Positions 1 through 5,454 of a DNA stretch of 5,454 nt are shown in pieces. A program made the translations under genes and the position numbers. Source of the DNA: Bacteroidales bacterium UBA5762 (GTDB lineage Bacteria; Bacteroidota; Bacteroidia; Bacteroidales; TTA-H9). The DNA is taken from contig DIEY01000058.1 in the NCBI GenBank assembly GCA_002418865.1, forward strand, positions 1,114 to 6,567. Direction: 5' to 3'. The notes beneath the pieces were generated by a model, which worked only from the letters and a program-made list of their open reading frames with translations, was not told the origin of the DNA and ran no database searches. Every line of letters starts with the position of its first letter. The stretch's first letter is position 1.

Positions 1-723
1 GATGGAAAATTGGGCTATTTTGCCACAGATCGTCCTGGGGGTTATGGCAAACTCGATTTATATTCTTTCGAAATCCCTCTCGAGCTTCGACCAAGAATTA
101 TTACCTATTTTAAAGGAACCGTATTCGATGAAGCCGACGGGAAAAAACTCTCAGCCAAATTCGAACTCATCGACCTAGCAACCGGACAAACCATCATTCA
201 AAGCGAAAGTGACCCAGTTGATGGCAGCTTTCTGGTTGCCTTACCCTCTGGTAAACGTTATGCACTCAATGTATCTCATCCCGATTATTTATTTTATTCC
301 GACCACTTCGACCTCGAAAGTAATCATGACTATGAACATCCTTTTCTGAAAGATATTCCAATGCAGGCTATAAAAGTTGGTGAATCGGTAGTGCTGCGTA
401 ATGTCTTTTTCGCTACCGATAGCTACGAACTCATGCCTGAATCTCAAACCGAACTCGACCGACTGGCTAATCTTTTGCTACAAAACCCTAACATGCAAAT
501 CGAAATCGCCGGCCATACCGATAACCAAGGTAACGACGACTATAATTTTGAACTCTCCCTCAAAAGAGCTAAAGCAGTATACGACTATTTGCTGAATAAA
601 AGAATAGAACCTCAACGACTTACCTATAAAGGATATGGTGAGACTCAACCCGTCGACACTAATGATACGCCCGAAGGTAGAGCTAAAAATCGCCGAACTG
701 AGTTCAAGATTATCCACCTCTAA
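1..723 (+). CDS. OmpA-family outer-membrane protein, C-terminal part (5' end outside window)
   Basis: The frame is open from the first base, so this is the last 240 residues of a longer protein; the in-frame TTG at 10 is not a credible start because the preceding codons already belong to the fold. Residues 1-26 (DGKLGYFATDRPGGYGKLDLYSF) look like the last PD40/WD40-like propeller blade. Residues about 33-110 resemble a carboxypeptidase-regulatory-like beta sandwich. Residues about 125-240 are an OmpA C-terminal peptidoglycan-binding domain: NVFFATDS at 134, GHTDNQG at 171-177, and NRRTEF at 230-235. Asp174 and Arg189 have the 15-residue spacing of the Asp/Arg pair that binds diaminopimelate in this family. 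The protein should sit at the outer membrane facing the periplasm and grip the cell wall. The propeller-CRD-OmpA order matches PorE-like proteins of the type IX secretion system, but Bacteroidota carry several such paralogues, so no gene name is given. The next gene begins 11 bases after the stop. Confidence 0.93.
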   Translation, partial: DGKLGYFATDRPGGYGKLDLYSFEIPLELRPRIITYFKGTVFDEADGKKLSAKFELIDLATGQTIIQSESDPVDGSFLVALPSGKRYALNVSHPDYLFYSDHFDLESNHDYEHPFLKDIPMQAIKVGESVVLRNVFFATDSYELMPESQTELDRLANLLLQNPNMQIEIAGHTDNQGNDDYNFELSLKRAKAVYDYLLNKRIEPQRLTYKGYGETQPVDTNDTPEGRAKNRRTEFKIIHL

Positions 724-734
724 ATTTCATTTAT

Positions 735-1331
735 ATGATAGAATGGTTTGAAACTCATCCTGGATTCTATACTTATGGCTTAATCCCATTACTTATTTTT
801 ATTGCCAGAATTTGTGATCAAAGCATAGGAACTCTCCGATTGATCCTTATCTCGAAAGGATATAAAACTATCGCTCCTTTTATAGGATTTTTCGAAGTAA
901 TTATTTGGGTATTGGCTATATCTCAAATTTTCAAACACCTCGATAACATAGTTTGTTACATCGCCTATGGAGCAGGTTTTGCCACAGGAAACTACATTGG
1001 CATTATACTCGAGGAACGCATCTCACTAGGCACTGTCCTTATTAGAATTATACCACGTTATGATACTTCTGACCTGATACATTATCTAAAGGAAAATGGC
1101 TATGGCCTTACTTTCTGGGATGCCGAAGGTCGATATGGAAATGTTAAAATCATCCTCACTATCATCAAAAGAAAAGAAATCCCTCAGGTAGTTGACATTA
1201 TCAATCGTTTCAATCCCAATGCATTTTACACAATTGAAGAAATTAAAGCAGTAAATAAAGGATATTTAAAAGATGAAAAAGCCATGGAGATTTTCCGCAA
1301 TCTAATTTATGGACCTCGCAAGGCTAAATAA
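735..1331 (+). CDS. UPF0316 / DUF2179 family membrane protein
   Basis: This 198-residue protein has three predicted hydrophobic segments (about 13-37, 46-65 and 72-92) followed by a soluble C-terminal domain. Family hallmarks visible are RICDQSIGTLR at 25-35 in the first segment, GFATGNYIGIILEE at 81-94 at the end of the third, and a DUF2179-like ending (IPQVVDIINRFNPNAFYTIEEI) after about residue 150. The length fits the UPF0316 family. DUF2179 also occurs at the C-terminus of YitT-type membrane proteins; the molecular function is unknown and I do not assign one. The gene starts 11 bases after the OmpA stop with no room for its own promoter, so it is probably read from the upstream transcript. 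The start ATG is preceded by TTTCATTTAT without a Shine-Dalgarno motif, as is usual in Bacteroidota. No later start would preserve the first membrane segment. Confidence 0.9.
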   Translation: MIEWFETHPGFYTYGLIPLLIFIARICDQSIGTLRLILISKGYKTIAPFIGFFEVIIWVLAISQIFKHLDNIVCYIAYGAGFATGNYIGIILEERISLGTVLIRIIPRYDTSDLIHYLKENGYGLTFWDAEGRYGNVKIILTIIKRKEIPQVVDIINRFNPNAFYTIEEIKAVNKGYLKDEKAMEIFRNLIYGPRKAK

Positions 1332-1356
1332 AGTCATTTGTTAAAAAACAAGAACT

Positions 1357-1369
1357 TGCCAATTTGTCA
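1357..1369. promoter_or_regulatory. Imperfect dyad TGCCAATTTGTCA upstream of the htpG promoter (candidate operator)
   Basis: TGCCAATTTGTCA is an inverted repeat of the form TGNCAA-T-TTGNCA, with 10 of 13 positions matching their reverse complement (the centre cannot match). Its centre is about 21 bases upstream of the -24 element and about 46 bases before the predicted transcription start. It may bind a regulator of htpG. Sigma-54 activators usually bind further upstream, so a repressor or a proximal activator is equally possible. The site is predicted from sequence only. Confidence 0.4.
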
Positions 1370-1382
1370 GGATGAATAAGAC

Positions 1383-1398
1383 TGGCACAAGCTTTGCC
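1383..1398 (+). promoter_or_regulatory. Sigma-54 (RpoN) type -24/-12 promoter for htpG
   Basis: TGGCACAAGCTTTGCC fits the sigma-54 consensus TGGCACG-N4-TTGCW at all positions except the seventh and last bases. The invariant GG (1384-1385) and GC (1396-1397) are separated by exactly 10 bases. This predicts transcription starting near 1409 and a leader of about 20 bases before the ATG at 1429. The element also sits in an inverted repeat, CTGGCA (1382-1387) with TGCCAG (1395-1400), which could serve as an overlapping operator. Neither a CIRCE element nor a clear sigma-70-like promoter is seen in this gap. The match is seen directly; activity is inferred. Confidence 0.62.
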
Positions 1399-1428
1399 AG
1401 CTCACCGACGTCTTTAAAAATATATACT

Positions 1429-3336
1429 ATGGCTACACAACAAACGGGTAAAATCAACGTACAAACCGAGAATATTTTCCCTATTATAAAAAAATTTTTG
1501 TATTCTGAACATGAGATTTTTTTGCGTGAACTTATCTCGAATGCAGTAGATGCGACCACCAAATTGAAAGCTCTGGCTTCGATAGGCGATTTTAAAGGCG
1601 AGCTGGGCGATCTTCGTATAGAAGTAAAAGTAGATAAAAAGAAAAAAACGCTCACCGTTTCCGATAAAGGAATAGGCATGACCGCTGAAGAAATTGACAA
1701 ATATATTAATCAAATTGCTTTTTCGAGCGCCGAAGAATTTATCAGTCGTTTCAAGGATAAGAGTGATACTGAAGCCAGTCAATTGATAGGGCATTTTGGT
1801 CTGGGATTTTATTCGGCATTTATGGTAGCCGATAAAGTAAGGATAGACAGTTTATCATGGGAAGAAGGAGCTGAAGCTGTGGCTTGGGAATGCGATGGTT
1901 CCCCCGAGTACGTGATGAAACCTTCCACTAAAAAATCTCGTGGTACCGACGTAACTCTTTTTATTAATAAAGACAATGAAGAATTTTTAGAAGAATATAG
2001 AGTTCTTGAACTATCGAGGAAATATTGTCGGTTTTTGCCGGTTGAAATCGTTTTTGGAACTGAAAAAATAAGTGAAAAGGTTGAAGGCGAAAAAGACAAA
2101 GACGGCAACGATGTTTACAAGGAAGTTGAAAAACCACGCATCATCAATAACACCAAACCCGCATGGACGAAAAAACCCTCGGAGCTTACCGACGAAGATT
2201 ATAAAAATTTCTATCGCGAGCTCTATCCCATGAGTCTCGAGGAACCTTTATTTTGGATACATCTTAATGTAGATTATCCTTTTAAGCTTACAGGAATTTT
2301 GTATTTTCCCAAGATTAAGGAAAGAATTGAGGTTCAGAGAGAAAAAATACAGCTTTACTGCAACCAGGTTTTTGTAACCGATAGTGTTGAAGGTATTGTG
2401 CCTGAATTCCTTACACTTTTACACGGGGTCATCGATTCGCCCGATATTCCTCTGAATGTTTCTCGTAGTTATCTTCAGAGCGATCCTCAAGTTAAGAAGA
2501 TTTCTAACCATATTATGAAAAAAGTGGCCGATAAACTGGAGGAAATCTTTAAGAATAACCGCGAAGAATTCGAGAAAAAATGGGACGACATCAAAGTCTT
2601 TATTCAATATGGTATGATTACCGAGCCAAAATTTTACGAAAGAGCCGAAAAATTCTACCTCTTCAAGGATATTGATCATAAATATTACACTTTAGATGAA
2701 TACAAAGCCCTGATTAAGCCCCTACAAACCGACAAGGACAAGAATCTGGTTTATTTATATAGTAATAATCCTGACTCGGAGCATGCATTCATTTCGGCCG
2801 CAAAAGAAAAAGGTTATAATATACTACTCATGGATGGCGTCCTTGACAATCATTTCATCAATCATCTCGAGATGAAATTAGATAAATGCAGATTTGTGAG
2901 AGTAGATTCTGATGTCATCGAAAAATTGATTCCCAAGGAAGAAGAAAGCATCTCGAAGTTAACCGAAGAACAAAAAGAAAACGTTAAAAAGCTTTTCGAA
3001 GAAGTCATCGATAAAAGCAATTTCACTCTTGTGCTCGAAAATTTGTCGGAGAGCGAATTACCTGTTTTCATTACTAAACCTGAATATATGCGGCGCATGA
3101 AGGATATGTCGGCTTTAGGTGGAGGCATGCCTTACTTGGATACTTTTCCTGATCAATTCAACCTGGTAATTAATACCAATCACCCGACTATACTTCATAT
3201 TCTCGAAGAAAACGATGAAGAGAAACGCAAAAATCTGGCTCATCAATTGAAAGATTTAGCTCTGCTGCAACAAGGCCTATTAAAAGGTGAAGCGCTAACC
3301 GATTTTGTGAAACGTTCTGTAGAATTCATCCGCTAA
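1429..3336 (+). CDS. htpG: Molecular chaperone HtpG (bacterial Hsp90)
   Basis: This is a full-length 635-residue cytosolic Hsp90, an ATP-driven dimeric chaperone that remodels client proteins late in folding, usually with DnaK. The N-terminal GHKL ATPase domain (about 1-215) shows ELISNAVDA at 34-42 with catalytic Glu34 and Mg-binding Asn38, DKGIGM at 79-84, GHFGLGF at 121-127 (ATP lid) and GTDVTL at 172-177. The middle domain contains the catalytic-loop motif PLNVSRSYLQ, with Arg346 expected to contact the ATP gamma-phosphate; the SRSYLQ form is common in Bacteroidota. The C-terminal dimerisation domain runs from about 500 and ends in ALTDFVKRSVEFIR; there is no MEEVD tail, as expected for bacteria. 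An in-frame ATG at 1372 would add 19 non-conserved residues, but it lies upstream of the promoter at 1383-1398, and MATQQTGKINVQTENIFP is the usual N-terminus. It appears to be a single-gene transcription unit. Confidence 0.97.
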   Translation: MATQQTGKINVQTENIFPIIKKFLYSEHEIFLRELISNAVDATTKLKALASIGDFKGELGDLRIEVKVDKKKKTLTVSDKGIGMTAEEIDKYINQIAFSSAEEFISRFKDKSDTEASQLIGHFGLGFYSAFMVADKVRIDSLSWEEGAEAVAWECDGSPEYVMKPSTKKSRGTDVTLFINKDNEEFLEEYRVLELSRKYCRFLPVEIVFGTEKISEKVEGEKDKDGNDVYKEVEKPRIINNTKPAWTKKPSELTDEDYKNFYRELYPMSLEEPLFWIHLNVDYPFKLTGILYFPKIKERIEVQREKIQLYCNQVFVTDSVEGIVPEFLTLLHGVIDSPDIPLNVSRSYLQSDPQVKKISNHIMKKVADKLEEIFKNNREEFEKKWDDIKVFIQYGMITEPKFYERAEKFYLFKDIDHKYYTLDEYKALIKPLQTDKDKNLVYLYSNNPDSEHAFISAAKEKGYNILLMDGVLDNHFINHLEMKLDKCRFVRVDSDVIEKLIPKEEESISKLTEEQKENVKKLFEEVIDKSNFTLVLENLSESELPVFITKPEYMRRMKDMSALGGGMPYLDTFPDQFNLVINTNHPTILHILEENDEEKRKNLAHQLKDLALLQQGLLKGEALTDFVKRSVEFIR

Positions 3337-3405
3337 AAACCCCTCTGACCTACCGAGGACTTTAATTCAATTCATGAAAAATTAGCCTCAGCCTTTAATT
3401 TCTTT

Positions 3406-3434
3406 TTTCTTCAAATGCAAAAAGATTACTTTTG
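3406..3434 (+). promoter_or_regulatory. Bacteroidota-type -33/-7 promoter for the lemA operon
   Basis: TACTTTTG at 3427-3434 matches the Bacteroidota -7 consensus TAnnTTTG exactly. A TTTC at 3406-3409, inside a T-rich tract, lies where a -33 TTTG would be expected and is a one-base mismatch. Transcription would begin near 3441, leaving a leader of about 34 bases before the lemA ATG. The rest of the 138-base gap between htpG and lemA holds no gene that I can support. Confidence 0.5.
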
Positions 3435-3474
3435 TAGTAAATAACTCTTCAAAATAATCCTCAAATTCAAATTT

Positions 3475-4065
3475 ATGAAAAAAGGACAGATAATTGGATT
3501 ATCGATTGCCATTATCGTACTGATATTCATTTTAATAGGGGTTTCGATGTACAACTCACTGGTAAAAGCCGAAGAAAATGTAAATGCACAATGGGCAAAT
3601 GTAGAGAATGTATATCAGCGCCGAGCCGATTTGATTCCTAATCTGGTAAATACAGTAAAAGGATATGCCAATTTTGAGCAAAAAACGATAACCGATGTGA
3701 TTGAGGCTCGGGCAAAAGCCACTTCTGTGAATATTAATCCTGAAACATTAAATGAAGCCAATCTTCAGGAATTTCAAAATGCTCAAGAGCAATTAAGTTC
3801 TGCCCTGAGTCGATTGATGGTAGTGGTAGAACGTTATCCCGAGCTTAAAGCCAACCAAAATTTTCTTGAATTACAGTCTCAACTCGAAGGCACTGAAAAC
3901 CGCATCACTGTAGAAAGAAGAAAGTTTAATGAAATGGCTCAGTCTTATAATAAAAGAATACGAACATTTCCTCGAAACGTCATTGCCAATATGTTTGGAT
4001 TCGAAAGAAAAGCCTATTTCGAGGCTGCTGAAGGAGCCGAACAAGTACCCAAAGTAGAGTTTTAA
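3475..4065 (+). CDS. lemA: LemA family membrane-anchored protein
   Basis: This 196-residue protein has a short basic N-terminus and one hydrophobic segment at about 6-26, followed by a long, almost entirely helical body. The family signature directly follows the membrane segment: NSLVKAEENVNAQWANVENVYQRRADLIPNLV at 27-58, with the conserved QRRADLIPNLV core, then VKGYANFEQ. The C-terminus RNVIANMFGFERKAYFEAAEGAEQVPKVEF is also typical. The protein is full length. LemA proteins were first noticed in Listeria, and the magnetosome protein MamQ is a relative; the exact function is unknown. The gene leads an operon: the next ATG is only 3 bases beyond its stop, and both following genes encode TPM-domain proteins, a widespread pairing. 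The name lemA here is a family label and is unrelated to the Pseudomonas sensor kinase once called LemA. Confidence 0.95.
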   Translation: MKKGQIIGLSIAIIVLIFILIGVSMYNSLVKAEENVNAQWANVENVYQRRADLIPNLVNTVKGYANFEQKTITDVIEARAKATSVNINPETLNEANLQEFQNAQEQLSSALSRLMVVVERYPELKANQNFLELQSQLEGTENRITVERRKFNEMAQSYNKRIRTFPRNVIANMFGFERKAYFEAAEGAEQVPKVEF

Positions 4066-4068
4066 AAC

Positions 4069-4536
4069 ATGGCATTCTTGAAAATAAAATCAGTTCGCGA
4101 TTATTTTACACCCGAGGAACGCGAGCGCCTTACAGAAGCATTAAAAGAAATGGAGCTTAAGACTTCGGCCGAGATTCGAATTCATTTAGAGAAAAAATGC
4201 CCAAGCGATCCTCTCGACCGAGCTGCATATATTTTTGGGAAACTAGGCATGCACAAAACGGCACTTCGCAATGGAATATTGCTGTATGTTGCTTTAGAAG
4301 ATCACAAGTTTGCCTTTATTGGTGATGTTGGAATCAATGCAGTAGTTCCACCTAATTTCTGGACAGATTTAAGACAGAAAGCACAGAAATATTTCAGTGA
4401 AGGCTTTTACACTCAAGGTCTGCTCGAGGTTATTGAAGAGACTGGCCTCTATCTTCAAAAATTCTTCCCTTATAACAAAAATGATATTAATGAACTACCC
4501 GATGAAATCTCATTCGAAGATAGACCGTCGAAATAA
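4069..4536 (+). CDS. TPM-domain protein without signal peptide (cytosolic)
   Basis: This 155-residue protein is essentially a single TPM (TLP18.3/Psb32/MOLO-1) domain. Visible features are FTPEERERLTEALKEMEL at about 13-30, the strand SAEIRIHLEKK at 33-43, LDRAAYIFGKLGMHKT at 49-64, and RNGILLYVALEDHKFAFIGDVGI at 67-89 with its conserved GDxGI turn. A charged tail, NELPDEISFEDRPSK, follows. There is no signal peptide and no membrane helix, so it should stay in the cytoplasm, unlike the protein encoded next. Arabidopsis TLP18.3 of this fold has acid-phosphatase activity and acts in photosystem II repair; whether bacterial members are phosphatases is not settled. The gene starts 3 bases after lemA, implying translational coupling, and its end overlaps the likely start of the next gene. 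Confidence 0.9.
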   Translation: MAFLKIKSVRDYFTPEERERLTEALKEMELKTSAEIRIHLEKKCPSDPLDRAAYIFGKLGMHKTALRNGILLYVALEDHKFAFIGDVGINAVVPPNFWTDLRQKAQKYFSEGFYTQGLLEVIEETGLYLQKFFPYNKNDINELPDEISFEDRPSK

Positions 4537-5368
4537 TTCGAAGCACAAGTTTCAAGGCAATTCTTTGGGAAAAGTCCTTAAAACATTAGTATTTCTTCTA
4601 TTTACCTCTCTTATTTTTATTACAAACCTGCAGGCTGACGAGCTTCCTCCTCGGCCTTTCCCTCCTCGCCTGGTGAATGATCTTGCTGGAATTATCGATC
4701 CTTCTGCTATTATTCAACTCGAACAAAAACTGGTGGCATTCAACGATACTACATCCACTCAAATTGCAGTAGTCACCGTTCCCTCTTTATATGGATACGA
4801 AATTGCCGATTTCACCGATCGTCTTGCAGAAAAATGGGGAGTTGGGCAAAAAGGGAAAGACAATGGGGCGATGATTGTAGTGAAACCCAAAAACAGTGAA
4901 GGGAATGGATATGTGCGCATATCGGTAGGTTATGGACTCGAGGATGTCATCACCGATGCAGTAGCCCGAAGAATTATAGAAAAAGAAATGATTCCATATT
5001 TTCGACAAGGAGATTACACAAAAGGAATTATGGCTGGCACGGAAGTAATCATGAATCTTTCTTCAGGAAAATTCAAAGTCGAAGATTATATAGGAGGAGG
5101 ATCGAGCTCTGCCATTGGCATTGGCATTTTCATAATCATACTTTTTGGAATTTTTCTGATGCGATTTTTATTTGCTCCATTTGCAATTGGACGTTCCTCG
5201 TCATTCTGGCCTATGATTTTATTGATGAATATGTTTGGCCGAGGTGGTCATAATGGGAAATGGAAAGATTTTTCATCAGGAAGTGGATGGTTTGGGGGTG
5301 GAGGTAGTAGTTTCGGTGGATTTGGAGGAGGTAGCTTCGGAGGTGGAGGTGCTTCGGGAAGCTGGTAA
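4502..5368 (+). CDS. Secreted, membrane-anchored TPM-domain protein with glycine-rich tail
   Basis: This protein of 288 residues has a basic N-terminus, a hydrophobic export signal at about 27-45 (TLVFLLFTSLIFITNLQA, possible cleavage after LQA) and a proline-rich linker (ELPPRPFPPR). A TPM domain follows at about 57-185: LVNDLAGIIDPS, STQIAVVTVPSL, EKWGVGQKGKDNGAMIVV and VGYGLEDVITDAVARRI, all typical of the YgcG-like branch. Next come a membrane segment at about 204-224 and a glycine/serine-rich C-terminus ending FGGGGASGSW, which is conserved in this branch despite its simple composition. The domain should face the periplasm. The ATG at 4502 overlaps the previous gene by 35 bases; an in-frame TTG at 4565, with AAGG 7 bases before it, would give 267 residues and a more compact signal peptide. 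Further-upstream ATGs (4397, 4481, 4490) add unconserved sequence. It is the last gene of the lemA operon. Confidence 0.9.
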   Translation: MKSHSKIDRRNNSKHKFQGNSLGKVLKTLVFLLFTSLIFITNLQADELPPRPFPPRLVNDLAGIIDPSAIIQLEQKLVAFNDTTSTQIAVVTVPSLYGYEIADFTDRLAEKWGVGQKGKDNGAMIVVKPKNSEGNGYVRISVGYGLEDVITDAVARRIIEKEMIPYFRQGDYTKGIMAGTEVIMNLSSGKFKVEDYIGGGSSSAIGIGIFIIILFGIFLMRFLFAPFAIGRSSSFWPMILLMNMFGRGGHNGKWKDFSSGSGWFGGGGSSFGGFGGGSFGGGGASGSW

Positions 5369-5408
5369 ATTCTATGGGCACTCTATCAACGAAAATTGAA
5401 TTTCGAAG

Positions 5409-5440
5409 AAATCACCCCCAAATAGGGTGATTTTTTATTT
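5409..5440 (+). terminator. Intrinsic terminator after the lemA-TPM-TPM operon
   Basis: AAATCACCC (5409-5417) and GGGTGATTT (5425-5433) form a perfect 9-bp stem around a 7-base loop. The descending arm runs into the T tract TTTTTTATTT (5431-5440). It begins 40 bases after the stop of the last TPM gene and should end the operon transcript. The partly symmetrical A/T outer pairs might allow weak function on the other strand as well. Confidence 0.85.
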
Positions 5441-5454
5441 CCTCCCTTCCTGTA

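Noticed and set aside
401..717. Alternative-frame open frames on both strands inside the OmpA domain
   Set aside because: They are shadows of the OmpA coding sequence; the real frame carries every conserved motif.
1338..1351. Hairpin TTGTT-AAAA-AACAA after the UPF0316 gene as a terminator
   Set aside because: The stem is only 5 bp and A/T-rich, with no following T tract on the + strand.
1332..1428. CIRCE (HrcA-binding) element before htpG
   Set aside because: No TTAGCACTC-N9-GAGTGCTAA-like sequence is present; the inverted repeats there are of a different type.
1341..1794. Overlapping minus-strand open frames opposite the start of htpG
   Set aside because: They are antisense to a strongly conserved gene, have low-complexity Phe/Ser/Ile-rich translations and show no recognisable family or start context.
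3342..3408. Possible terminator after htpG (CCTC...GAGG at 3342-3358; AAATTA...TAATTT at 3379-3401 before a T-rich run)
   Set aside because: The first stem has only 4 bp and no T tract directly after it; the second is six A/T pairs around a large loop. Neither is convincing, although the T-rich run could allow weak termination.
4397..4501. N-terminal extension of the exported TPM gene from the ATG at 4397
   Set aside because: It would overlap the previous gene by 140 bases, and the added residues look like an out-of-frame reading of that gene placed before a normal signal peptide.
5270..5365. GGA/GGT-rich tract as a tandem repeat or assembly artefact
   Set aside because: It encodes the glycine-rich C-terminus typical of exported TPM proteins, is in frame to the stop and has no regular DNA period.

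Overview
This window reads as a chromosomal segment from a member of the Bacteroidota, most likely Bacteroidales-like. The clues are a C-terminal OmpA protein with the phylum's propeller / regulatory-domain / OmpA architecture, an HtpG with the NVSRSYLQ form of the catalytic loop, start codons preceded by A/T-rich sequence without clear Shine-Dalgarno motifs, and a TAnnTTTG-type promoter before lemA. All genes lie on the + strand and all six stop codons are TAA. The base composition looks moderately AT-rich and even throughout, with no sign of mobile DNA, CRISPR arrays, tRNA or rRNA.

Region 1 (1-1331) holds the 3' end of a gene for a peptidoglycan-binding outer-membrane lipoprotein-type OmpA protein. 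It is followed after 11 bases by a UPF0316/DUF2179 membrane protein gene, so the two are probably co-transcribed. Region 2 (1332-3336) is htpG, the bacterial Hsp90. Its 97-base upstream gap contains a near-perfect sigma-54 -24/-12 promoter (TGGCAC-N5-TTGC) plus two TGNCA dyads. The promoter lies inside the longest possible reading frame and so supports the internal ATG at 1429 as the start. Region 3 (3337-5454) is a three-gene operon, lemA - cytosolic TPM-domain gene - secreted and membrane-anchored TPM-domain gene. It has a Bacteroidota-type promoter upstream and a strong intrinsic terminator at 5409-5440.

The genes together suggest envelope and protein-quality functions: peptidoglycan anchoring of the outer membrane, a chaperone under apparent alternative-sigma control, and a LemA/TPM module whose biochemical role is still poorly understood. 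I see no clearly novel large system. The most interesting signals are the htpG promoter architecture and the compartment-split pair of TPM proteins behind LemA.
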